A program made the translations under genes and the position numbers. Positions 54,944 to 64,000 of a DNA stretch of 64,000 bases are shown here, one piece after another; within the stretch, counting starts at the first letter, position 1, and the number at the start of each line of letters is the position of its first letter. Below the pieces are notes generated by a model. It saw only the letters and a list, made by a program, of their open reading frames with translations. It made no database searches and was not told where the DNA came from. This stretch comes from Amaranthus tricolor (lineage: Eukaryota; Streptophyta; Magnoliopsida; Caryophyllales; Amaranthaceae), in assembly GCF_026212465.1 (NCBI RefSeq), contig NC_080060.1:19258726-19322725 (forward strand), read 5' to 3'.

Positions 54944-56786
54944 GTGAGTGACTTGAAATGAGACTTTAAATAAAATGTCTTATGTTTTTATTTGTAAAAA
55001 TTATAGAATAGAAAGTAAAATAATTAAAATAGTTACACTAGTACCAATTTACCTTTACTATATCTTTGTTCCTTTTATTTCATTAATAGCAAAAGTGTCA
55101 TTTTCTAACAAATTCAAGTCTCACAAAAAATATCCTCCTAGACTCTCAACCCGTAGAGTCTCAACCCATTTCCACTTGCCAATCACCCCCTCATTTCCCA
55201 AAAAGTAGAATTACTATACTTTCTTGCTTCACTCCTAAAAAACACTAAACTTATAGTTGTAGCAATTCTCATGGGACAGAGGAAATACTTTTGTGCTGTC
55301 TATTTTCTCTGTTTCTCTAAGTTTGCTGCAATTTTTATTTTTGATTTTCTATTTAATTTGCTGCATTTTTATTAAAATAAATGGTTAGAACTATCAAAAA
55401 TCGACTCGATGAACTGAAATCGAGTATTTCGACTTGATACAAAATAAGGTGCATATAAAAATTAAATTAGATTATTAAGATATTTGGATATATACACACA
55501 TGACATGAAATTAGCTTGCCCCGAGATATCATTTTTGAAATCTGTCCGAATACTCGAATGTGCACCTCTAAAAATGATTCACGTCACTTTCTTTACTTTT
55601 TATCAACAATTTTTCTTCTCTTTTAAAATCATCTAAATTAGACACTTATATTTTGATTTTATCAACATTAAATTACTCCTTAATCTTTAGTACCGAAATC
55701 TTGTTAACAAACTCGAAAAAATATACTTACTTATAATAAGGGCTACAATTCACTTGTTATGCAATTTAATATATTATTTTGATTATTTATATTTTAACTA
55801 GAGCATAGTTTATTGTAAAATTGTGTAATTAAAGAATTCAAACAAAATGTCACTTAAGTATAATTTGTTTTACACATAAACATAAACCGTAATTTATGAA
55901 ATAAAGTTAAAGGATGAATGATACTCCCTCTGTTTTTTAATGTTCTATCCATTCACTTTATTTAGGAGATCCGAATGCAAGCTTTAAAATCTAATAATAA
56001 AAATTATAAAAAGTTGATTTTTAAAAAATATATATTAAAGCAAAAATTTACCAATATCTTAAATGAATACATTTTTTCTTATATATCGATAAAAAATCAT
56101 AATTAAAATTTAACACTAAAAATTTAAATTTTTATTTAAGAACATATGACAACATAGTAATAACCATAATGTTATCTTGTACGACTAATGTTCTACGTAA
56201 TGTCACGCATAAAATTTCAGTGTAAAAAAGTTGCATCAAGAGCATGTTTTTATTATTTTATAGTAGTGGATGAATTTGATTGTCACACGCTAGACATGTG
56301 TATACTTAAACTTGTATTTATTCTAGCTAATTAGAGAATTGGTGGACTTGATGTAAGCCACTGTAATTGGCTTAACTTTTATATATGGAGTACACTTAAT
56401 AGGGATTGTTTGGATATTAATTTTAAATAGGTGAAGGGTTTGTTTTAATTCTACCCAAAATATTTTTTATACAATTTAATGTATTTTTCGAATTCTTTAT
56501 ATTTAAAATTAAATATAATTAAAAATTATAAAAATATAATATTATGAAAATAGGTAAAAACAAAATAAAATTTTAAATAATTATATTTTCTTCTTGAATA
56601 ATAATCTTCTAAATATGTAAAATACTTCATAGAATAATAAACAGTGTACAATTTAGTTTTGATGCAAGTAAAGGAGGAAATATATATACACTTACTCCAA
56701 TTTGTTTCACCCCATAAGGGCTTTGTTCAAAAATTAAGAAATGAGTAATTTTTATTAAAAAGACCATTATACATACACTATAATCC
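54944..56786. other. AT-rich non-coding stretch
   Basis: No supported gene. It contains the MITE-like relic at 55923-56157. 55130-55200 has CTCTCAACCCGTAGAGTCTCAACCC, a short tandem of no known role. Confidence 0.45.
55923..56157. mobile_element. Stowaway-like relic
   Basis: The left end is TACTCCCTCTGTTTTTTAA and then TGTTCTAT. The right end near AGAACATATGACAACATAGTA is a weak inverted match. Non-coding. Confidence 0.35.
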
Positions 56787-57459
56787 TGAAGGAATATGTC
56801 CGTAGACATTTCCGACAATTACTAAATATAAATATATAGGATATTTATGAAGATAATAAAGTTAATTATTATTAGTAATTATATTTGCTTGCTAGAGAAT
56901 AAATATAATTGGTGGGTCAATAATAATTGGACCACAACTAATATAATTAATCCTATAAGGTCTTACAAAAGAATCAATTGAACGGTAAATGACTCGGGCC
57001 CATTAGGAGTATGGGCTTGCGATCCAATTAGGTTAACAAAAGAATCGGTTTCTTTTTGACCTAGGTTACTAGTATTATATGAGGATATAATGCTAGTAGT
57101 GGAGAAGTGGGGATAATGGGACGATGGATGTGAGTATTATAAATATGTTTATTTAAAACTCTCACCATACATAATTCTCATATACAGTTATTGAAAAACC
57201 AGAAAAAGCAAGAGAAACAATCTCTTCCGTTCTAGCAAACGTTGGTGTTCAATTGATTCCGGTAGACCGAATAGAGGAGCAACGCTTGAGGCTCTCCATA
57301 TTATCTTATCGCGTTATTTTCGTGGATTTCACGCTACAAAGGTAATATAGACTAATCCTTTTATATGATTCATATGTTTGATTATGTTTATGATCCTGAG
57401 ATAGATGTTAGGGAAGTGTTTCCTGAAATTCCGCTTTAAGCATCCATCGTAACCCAACA
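56787..57459 (+). repeat. Copia-2 5' LTR
   Basis: It begins TGAAGGAATATGTCC, ends CCCAACA, and is followed one base later by the primer-binding site. A TATA box lies at 57138-57145 (TATAAATA), with the leader starting soon after. The left border is by motif only. AATCC before it is a candidate target duplication with no partner in the window. Confidence 0.72.
57138..57145 (+). promoter_or_regulatory. TATA box of copia-2 LTR
   Basis: TATAAATA lies about 320 bp before the LTR end, in the usual U3 position for transcription of the element. Confidence 0.6.
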
Positions 57460-57460
57460 G

Positions 57461-57469
57461 TGGTATCAG
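57461..57469 (+). promoter_or_regulatory. Copia-2 primer-binding site
   Basis: TGGTATCAG matches the start of the initiator-tRNA-Met complement TGGTATCAGAGC. The match ends after nine bases (TTAAGC follows), as in many plant copia elements. Confidence 0.75.
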
Positions 57470-59423
57470 TTAAGCCTAATTCATAATATTCATATGATTT
57501 TTTTTTTCTCTGGAACAAAATACAACCGTTTCTTTTTCATGAAAATCAGGTTTTTTTATGATAACTGTTTGGAAGTTATTCATAATATTCCATTTCAATT
57601 AGATTGAAATTCAAATGCAAAAACTTGTTTTTCCTGATTTTTGAAGCCATTCATCCCAAATATTGTATATCCATTCGAATTTGTTCGAATTAATCAAAAA
57701 AAAAAAAAAAAAAAAAACATCAGTTTTTTTTTGGATGAAAATTCGAAATTTTGTGATAACTGTCTTGGGGATTTGATCAGTTACGAAACCCACACACAAT
57801 GAATTGTTAAAACACAAATTTTGTTCATTGTTAATTGTGTTTTTCGTTAAGGAATTCAAGGTTTTGGATCGAAAACGCTTAAAACCTTTTTTTATCCCCA
57901 ATTCAATTTTAATTGTTAAAACACAAAATTCGTTCAATTGGCTTGAAATTTAAATGCGAAAAACTTGTTTTCCCTGAAATTTGAAGCAATTCATGCACAA
58001 AGATTGTATATCAGTTCGAATTTGTTCGAATTCATCAAAAAAAAAAAAAAGAAAAAAAGGGAAACAAATACCGAAAACAAACCGGGAAGCATGCGCACGC
58101 CACGAGTTGTCTGAGGTGGCTTAGTGGCCGGAGGGAGGCACAGCTGCGTGGCACGGCAGTTGTGTAGCCGCTCCTCGAAGGCGGGCTGGTGGGGCAGTGG
58201 TGAACCGGCTCCTGGAAGGGTTGCTGGGTTCCCTTCTTTCCCTTTGCTGTTTTCTTTGTTCCAGTAGCTTAGATGAAGGTGACCATCTTCTTTTTTATTT
58301 TTTTTTGGTATTTGTTTTAATATGTGCAAAATAACCCCTTTTTGAGTCTTAATTGGCTTTATATGGTGCGTTTTTTTTTCCTTAAAAAAAAAAAAAATAA
58401 ATAAAAAAAAATAAAAAAAAAAAATAAAATAAAATAAAAAAAAAAAAAAAAAAAAAAAAAAGAGTCTCACTTAAATTAGTTAAGTTTGACTCAACATTTA
58501 AATATTTTATATGCTAATTGTTATGACCCTTTAGTTTGATATATTGCATTGTTATTGTCGTTTATAATATTTGATATTATTTTGACATGTTATGACTAGT
58601 ATGGCCCAAAACAAAATTTATATATAAAATTAGGATAGTATATACGATCTGCGAATCGTTTGTTTTGAATGTAATTATATACGATCTGCGAATCGTTTGT
58701 TTTGAATGTAATTAAATACGATATGCGTATCGTAATATTTTTATTCAAAGTATGTAATCACAAATGAAAGGAGTTTCAAGGAAGGTGATCAATGGAAATT
58801 CATGGAAGCTTCATGAAGATTAGTTTTTTTTTAGGGGCCATACTAGATCATCTTTTATTCATGCTTTTATTTGCTTTGAGCGTTTATTTTGGTCTTTTCA
58901 TGCATAAGTTAATGTATTGGTTAAATATGCTATGTGTTCACTTAATATTAACCATGCTAATTAACTTGAATCCCCATAAATAATATTGAGTTTTATTGTT
59001 TTTCCAAACAACACCTATAAGCCTTTGATAATGAATAATACATTCTGCCAAAGCGAGGTATTGCTCATAAATCTTGGGATATGGGGTAAATTTTTTTTGA
59101 AAATTTACAGGTTCATGTTTGGTTTCACTCAACAAAATCATCAAAAACAAAGTTTTGGGTTTTGAAACTAAGAGATAGGATTGAACAAGAATTATCAATC
59201 TATCTACTAAGAATTATAATTAGTTATAATTAGTAAAACGTTTACTTACCTTAACTACTATAGTTAAAGGCAGGGCCAAAGTCCGTTTAACTGTAATGGG
59301 AGAGGATCTTAGTTGTTATTTATTCAAAAGGGGATTTTAAAATTTTGAATAAATTATTAAATTGTTTAATTACTGCTTATTGATAGACTATTAATTTTAC
59401 TTTATTACATTGTTGTAGAAATC
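57470..59423 (+). other. Copia-2 untranslated leader with internal repeats
   Basis: The 1.95 kb between primer-binding site and gag holds no supported gene. A segment of about 115 bp is duplicated (near 57594-57710 and 57932-58045), each copy ending at an A-tract. A GC-rich patch lies at 58080-58260. An A-rich run of about 78 bp (AAAT/AAAAT) lies at 58384-58461. A 37-bp tandem repeat lies at 58639-58740. AT-rich sequence continues up to gag. Confidence 0.7.
58639..58740 (+). repeat. 37-bp tandem repeat in the copia-2 leader
   Basis: The unit contains ATACGATCTGCGAATCG and TTTGTTTTGAATGTAATT, with ACG starts at 58644, 58681 and 58718. The third copy is partial and diverged (ATACGATATGCGTATCG). 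Each unit carries the near-palindrome CGAT(C/A)TGCG(A/T)ATCG. Confidence 0.9.
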
Positions 59424-62400
59424 ATGTCTGGTTCAACTAACAACAACACTCCTGCTTTTAACTTGCGCTGTGTCTTGGAAAAAGACAAATTGAATGCAAA
59501 CAACTTCCTTGAATGGGAAATGGCTGTGAGAATTGTTCTCAGAGCTGAAGGAAGGGAAAGTGTTCTTGACACTCCACTCCCTGAACCCCTGCCAGAAACT
59601 GCAACAGTTGCAGAGAAAAGAGCTAGGCAAAATCTCGAGGCCAATTCTGTGCAAGTAACATGTCTGATGCTTGCTTGCATGGAACATGATTTTCAAAAAC
59701 GTTTTAACAATCTTGATGCCTACACAATAATCCAGCAACTTAGAACAATGTTCGAAAAGAATGCTCGATTAGAGAGATTTGAAGCTAATTGTAAACTTTT
59801 GGAATGCAAACTGGGCAAGGGAAAACCCGTCGGACCCCATGTGTTCGCCTTAATAGGGCATTTTCAAGTCATGGAAAAGTTGGGTTTTCCTTATCCCAAA
59901 GAGCTGGCCACTGATATTGTGATCAGATCCTTGCCAGAAACTTTTGATGCTTTCAGATTAAATTTTTACATGCAAGGAGGGGAAGCAACCTTGCCAGAAT
60001 TGCATGGTATGCTTATTCAGGCTGAAAGGAGCTTACCTTCTGAACCCGCACTGAAAGATGTGCTTATGGTCAGAAAGAATAAAAAGTTCAAGAAGAAAGG
60101 GGTTCCTAAATGGAATGGCAATGGTAAGGTAGTTACCACTAATGCCTCTCCCAGACCAAAGGCTACTCCAAAGGCTAAAGTAGCAGCACTACATGAGTGC
60201 TACCACTGCCACAAGATTGGCCATTGGAAGAGGAACTGCCCCGTCTATCTAGAAGAAAAGAAGTCTGGTGCTTCATCTTCAGGTATATATGTTATTGAAA
60301 TTAATTTAGCGACTTCGGCTTCTTGGGTATTTGATACTGCTTGTGGGTCTCACATTACTAGTAATGTGCAGGGTCTAAAAAGAAGTAGAAGCTTGAGCAA
60401 AGGTGAGGTGGATCTCCGAGTCGGAAATGGAGCAAGAGTTGCTGCTTTAGCTGTTGGAGTTTATATTTTAACATTACCCTCTGGTTTAATTTTAGAACTA
60501 AATAATTGTTATTATGTTCCTGCCATCACCAAGAACATTATTTCAATTCCGGTTTTGGACACGGAAGGTTTTTCATTTACTATTAAGAATAATTGTTGTT
60601 CTGCATATTTAAATGATATGTTCTATGTTTCAGCTAAATTATTAAATGGGTTGTATGTGCTAGACTTAGAAACTCACATCTATAACATAGACAGCAAGAA
60701 ACGTAAAACAAATGATTCAAACCCCACTTACCTATGGCATTGTCGATTAGGCCACATAAGTTCAAAACGAATAGAGAAACTTCATAAAGATGGAATTCTA
60801 AAATCATTTGATTTTGAATCATTTGGTATTTGCGAGTTTTGTTTGATGGGAAAAATGACAAAGTCACCTTTCACAGGTACAAGTGAAAGGGCCAATGACC
60901 TCTTAGCTCTCATACATACTGATGTATGTGGACCTATGAGTACCGTGGCTCGGGGTGGTTACAGCTACTTTATAACCTTTACTGATGATGTAAGCAGATA
61001 TGGATATGTTTACCTCATGAGACATAAGTCGGAGTCCTTTGAAAAGTTCAAGGAATTTCAAAATGAAGTAGAAAACCAACTTGGGAAGAAAATAAAAGCA
61101 TTACGATCCGATCGTGGTGGTGAATACTTGTCTCACGAGTTTGATGATCATTTGAAAAATCAAGGCATACTCTCACAATTGACTCCACCAGGAACACCAC
61201 AATTAAATGGCGTCTCTGAGAGGAGGAATCAAACTCTATTAGATATGGTTCGATCAGTGATGAGTCTTGCTAATCTTCCTATTTCATTTTGGGGATTTGC
61301 ATTGGATACAGCTGCATTCACACTTAATAGAGCACCTACCAAAGCAGTGGAAAAGACACCATATGAGATGTGGACGGGAAAAGTTCCGAAGTTGTCTTTT
61401 CTAAGGATTTGGGGTTGCGAAGCTTATGTTAAGCGTTTAATATCTGATAAGCTAGCACCCAAATCTGACAAATGTCTTTTTGTGGGTTACCCAAAAAAGA
61501 CAAAGGGATACTACTTCTACAACCAAAGCGAAAACAAAGTGTTTGTTGCTCGCAATGGTGTTTTTCTAGAACAGGAATTTATTTCTAGAAAAACAAGTGG
61601 GAGTAATGTATATCTCGAAGAAGTTCGAGATGAGCAACAAATGGATAAGGTTAACACCTCATTAGAGGCGCCCCAGCATGAAAATGCCCAGGAGGAAATA
61701 CATTCAACGCACTTACCTCCTACCGCCCCAAGTGGAGAAAATCCACTCGAAGTCACTCTACCTAATGAGGCAGAAACTTCTCTTGTTGTTCCCCTACGTA
61801 AGTCTAGTAGGACAATAATTCCGTCAAGAAGATATATTGATTTCCTTTTGACTGAAAACTCTGAAATAACCATGTTAGAATCAGAAGAGCCTACTAGTTA
61901 CAAAGATGCTTTGGAGAGTCCTGACTCCGAAAAATGGCTTGAAGCCATGAAATCTGAAATGGATTCCATGTCTGAAAACCAAGTTTGGGACTTGGTTGAT
62001 TTGCCTGATGGGGTAAAACCCATTGGATGCAAATGGATTTTCAAACTGAAAACAGACAAGGATGGAAACATTAGTGTTTTCAAAGCAAGGTTGGTAGCAA
62101 AAGGTTTCAAACAAATTCATGGTATAGACTATGATGAAACTTTTTCTCCAGTAGCCATGCTAAAATCCATTAGGATAATCCTTGCAATAGCTGCCTTTCA
62201 TGACTTTGAAATATGGCAAATGGACGTCAAAACTGCCTTTTTGAATGGGTTCTTAAAGGAGGATGTGTACATGACACAACCACAAGGTTTTGAAGATCCG
62301 AAAAATCCAAGGAAAGTATGCAAGCTTAAGAGATCCATTTATGGATTGAAGCAAGCATCAAGGAGTTGGAACCTCAGATTTGATGAGGCAGTCAAAGAGT

Positions 62401-63467
62401 TTGGTTTTCTTAGAAATGAAGAGGAATCTTGTGTATACAAGAAGTTAAGTGGGAATAATATCACCTTTCTGGTCTTGTATGTAGATGACATACTCCTCAT
62501 TGGGAATGACAAAAATATGCTTGAGTCAGTCAAGCAATGGCTTAAAAGTCATTTCTCTATGAAAGACCTGGGAGAGGCTGAGTACATACTGGGAATAAAG
62601 ATCTATAGGGATAGATCGAGGAGACTTATTGGACTAAATCAAGAGACTTACATAGATAAGATTCTCACAAAGTTCAAAATGGAAAGCTCCAAAAGAGGGT
62701 TTATTCCTATGCAACATGGCATTAAACTTTGCAAGACTATGTGCCCATCGAGTTCAGAAGAGTTCAAGCGTATGAATAATGTTCCTTATGCTTCTGCAAT
62801 AGGATCAATCATGTATGCTATGATATGTACTCGACCAGATGTTGCATTTGCTTTGAGTATGTGCAGCAGATACCAGTCCAATCCAGGAGATGCACACTGG
62901 ATAGCAGCGAAAAATATCCTCAAGTACTTAAGAAGGACAAAGGATAAATTTCTGGTATATGGCGGAGCTAATGAGTTGTTTGTCACTGGATACACTGATG
63001 CAAGCTTCCAAACTGACAAAGATGACTTTCGATCCCAATCTGGTTTCATATTTTGTCTGAATGGAGGAGCTGTGAGCTGGAAGAGCTCCAAGCAGAGTTC
63101 AGTTGCAGATTCTACAACAGAGGTTGAGTACATAGCAGCAGCTGAAGCAGCAAAAGAGGCTGTTTGGATTAAAAAGTTCGTTAGTGAACTGGGTGTAGTT
63201 CCTAGCATTGAGAATGGCATCAAGTTGTATTGTGACAATGAAGGTGCTATTGCTCAATCCAAGGAACCTAGATCTCACCAAAAATCTAAACATGTTGAAA
63301 GAAAATTCCATCTTATTCGAGATATTGTTGGAAGACAGGATGTAATAATAAGTAGAGTTGATACCACGGATAACATAGCAGATCCGTTGACTAAACCACT
63401 CCCTCAGCCGAAGCATGAGAGTCATACTAGGTCTATGGGGCTTAAGCATATAGGAGAATGTCTTTAG
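59424..63467 (+). CDS. Copia-2 Gag-Pol polyprotein, intact 1347 residues
   Basis: A single open frame from ATG (MSGSTNNNTPAFNL) to TAG. Domains by residue: Gag/UBN2-type about 20-210; CCHC knuckle CYHCHKIGHWKRNC near 259; protease active site DTACGSH at 304; pre-integrase HCRLGH...CEFC about 439-473; integrase catalytic D500 (IHTDVCGP), D563 (LRSDRGGEY) and E599 (NGVSER), with D-35-E spacing kept; reverse transcriptase about 850-1090 with YVDD at 1019-1022; RNase H D1192 (YTDASF), E1235 (TEVEY) and D1271 (YCDNEGA). All key residues are present, with no stop or shift. It acts in a cytoplasmic virus-like particle that copies and integrates the element. Full length and intact, so it is the best candidate here for recent activity. 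Confidence 0.95.
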   Translation: MSGSTNNNTPAFNLRCVLEKDKLNANNFLEWEMAVRIVLRAEGRESVLDTPLPEPLPETATVAEKRARQNLEANSVQVTCLMLACMEHDFQKRFNNLDAYTIIQQLRTMFEKNARLERFEANCKLLECKLGKGKPVGPHVFALIGHFQVMEKLGFPYPKELATDIVIRSLPETFDAFRLNFYMQGGEATLPELHGMLIQAERSLPSEPALKDVLMVRKNKKFKKKGVPKWNGNGKVVTTNASPRPKATPKAKVAALHECYHCHKIGHWKRNCPVYLEEKKSGASSSGIYVIEINLATSASWVFDTACGSHITSNVQGLKRSRSLSKGEVDLRVGNGARVAALAVGVYILTLPSGLILELNNCYYVPAITKNIISIPVLDTEGFSFTIKNNCCSAYLNDMFYVSAKLLNGLYVLDLETHIYNIDSKKRKTNDSNPTYLWHCRLGHISSKRIEKLHKDGILKSFDFESFGICEFCLMGKMTKSPFTGTSERANDLLALIHTDVCGPMSTVARGGYSYFITFTDDVSRYGYVYLMRHKSESFEKFKEFQNEVENQLGKKIKALRSDRGGEYLSHEFDDHLKNQGILSQLTPPGTPQLNGVSERRNQTLLDMVRSVMSLANLPISFWGFALDTAAFTLNRAPTKAVEKTPYEMWTGKVPKLSFLRIWGCEAYVKRLISDKLAPKSDKCLFVGYPKKTKGYYFYNQSENKVFVARNGVFLEQEFISRKTSGSNVYLEEVRDEQQMDKVNTSLEAPQHENAQEEIHSTHLPPTAPSGENPLEVTLPNEAETSLVVPLRKSSRTIIPSRRYIDFLLTENSEITMLESEEPTSYKDALESPDSEKWLEAMKSEMDSMSENQVWDLVDLPDGVKPIGCKWIFKLKTDKDGNISVFKARLVAKGFKQIHGIDYDETFSPVAMLKSIRIILAIAAFHDFEIWQMDVKTAFLNGFLKEDVYMTQPQGFEDPKNPRKVCKLKRSIYGLKQASRSWNLRFDEAVKEFGFLRNEEESCVYKKLSGNNITFLVLYVDDILLIGNDKNMLESVKQWLKSHFSMKDLGEAEYILGIKIYRDRSRRLIGLNQETYIDKILTKFKMESSKRGFIPMQHGIKLCKTMCPSSSEEFKRMNNVPYASAIGSIMYAMICTRPDVAFALSMCSRYQSNPGDAHWIAAKNILKYLRRTKDKFLVYGGANELFVTGYTDASFQTDKDDFRSQSGFIFCLNGGAVSWKSSKQSSVADSTTEVEYIAAAEAAKEAVWIKKFVSELGVVPSIENGIKLYCDNEGAIAQSKEPRSHQKSKHVERKFHLIRDIVGRQDVIISRVDTTDNIADPLTKPLPQPKHESHTRSMGLKHIGECL

Positions 63468-64000
63468 GTTGTTTACTTCATGTTTACAATTATAAAGAAT
63501 TTTGTTTACCATATGTTTGGAATGTTTATCAATAATATAAATGGTTTGTTTCTTATTTAATTGCTTGGTTTAGTATTAAATAAAATGTTCATATAATTTG
63601 TGTTTTCAATAGGATTATTGGAAACGTTTCGATAATGGAACCCTATAAGTGAACTGAAATCACAATTTATATAATGTCCCTAATCTAAATCACTAAATTG
63701 GACATAAGTGGTTTATTAAAGATTAGCATGTAATTAATTGATAGCTCGGTTCCATGGGCTATGGAAACATAGAGATGTTTAATCGATTACATGGATGCAT
63801 ACCTGATGCATTGAGACTTGACCTAATCTGATTCGAAAGGGCAGAATCGAATCCTTATATTTAGTGGATTCCTTAGACATGAGTATGTCTTAATCACTAC
63901 GAAATAATTAGTTTAACCTTGACGCTGTTAAACGTCGTGCTGTAAAAGGAGGCTATAAAGGCAGTGATCAGGTGGGCTAAGAATTGAGTGGGAGTTATGG
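63468..64000 (+). other. Copia-2 3' region, window edge
   Basis: Non-coding. It contains GCTCGGTTCCATGGGC and GGAAACATAGAGATG. No polypurine tract followed by the LTR start is seen before the end, so the 3' LTR must lie further right. Confidence 0.6.

Larger units (their letters stand above)
56787..64000 (+). mobile_element. Copia-2, nearly intact Ty1/copia element (3' LTR beyond window)
   Basis: A 5' LTR (56787-57459), Met-tRNA primer-binding site (57461), a 1.95 kb leader, one open gag-pol frame (59424-63467) and 533 bp of 3' region are present. No copy of the LTR start (TGAAGGAATATGTCC) is seen again before 64000, so the 3' LTR is outside. The protein resembles the Tork/Angela branch of plant copia elements by its RNase H motifs. 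That placement is from memory. Confidence 0.88.

Overview
This window looks like transposon-packed heterochromatin from a flowering plant, most likely a eudicot. Every coding segment I can name belongs to a plant transposable element: Ty3/gypsy chromovirus, Ty1/copia, CACTA (En/Spm), Mutator-like, RTE-type LINE, and Stowaway or foldback MITEs. I see no convincing host protein-coding gene, no tRNA or rRNA gene and no CRISPR array. A Caryophyllales/Amaranthaceae origin is only an impression from the element types. The species cannot be fixed from this sequence.

Layout. 1-1913: LTR-like sequence with a TATA box. 2005-12621: a minus-strand Tekay/Del-like chromovirus with a 3.66 kb 3' LTR, a decayed pol with chromodomain, gag-protease, an extra acidic ORF upstream of gag, an initiator-Met primer-binding site, and 249 bp of 5' LTR. 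A second Tekay-type LTR (12622 to about 15430) is inserted in that 5' LTR. 15440-16400: the start of a Mutator-like element, cut by a 100-N assembly gap. 16501-23249: (TA)n, Stowaway MITEs, a Mutator-type foldback nested in a Stowaway relic, and an unrecognised open frame. 23255-25885: a solo LTR with perfect 5-bp target duplications. 26419-33612: CACTA-1, with matching 3-bp target duplications, inserted into an RTE-type LINE whose two halves flank it (26352-26418 and 33613-34280). 38028-41250: a decayed minus-strand copia element. 45179-53929: CACTA-2, also with matching 3-bp duplications. 54165-54943: a second RTE-LINE 3' end. 56787-64000: a copia element with 5' LTR, primer-binding site, 2 kb leader and one intact 1347-codon gag-pol frame. 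Its 3' LTR lies outside the window.

How the parts work together. Each CACTA element carries two minus-strand genes in the same order: a TNP2-type transposase, then a second TnpA-like protein. Both are flanked by arrays of short subterminal motifs, which are the expected binding sites for the second protein. In both elements the TNP2 gene is broken. The copia element at the right edge is the only one whose protein is fully open and could be recently active. Five long (TA)n arrays (about 165-750 bp) and two (ATT)n arrays lie in or beside elements. Nesting gives a relative order: LINE before CACTA-1, Stowaway before foldback, chromovirus before the second LTR.
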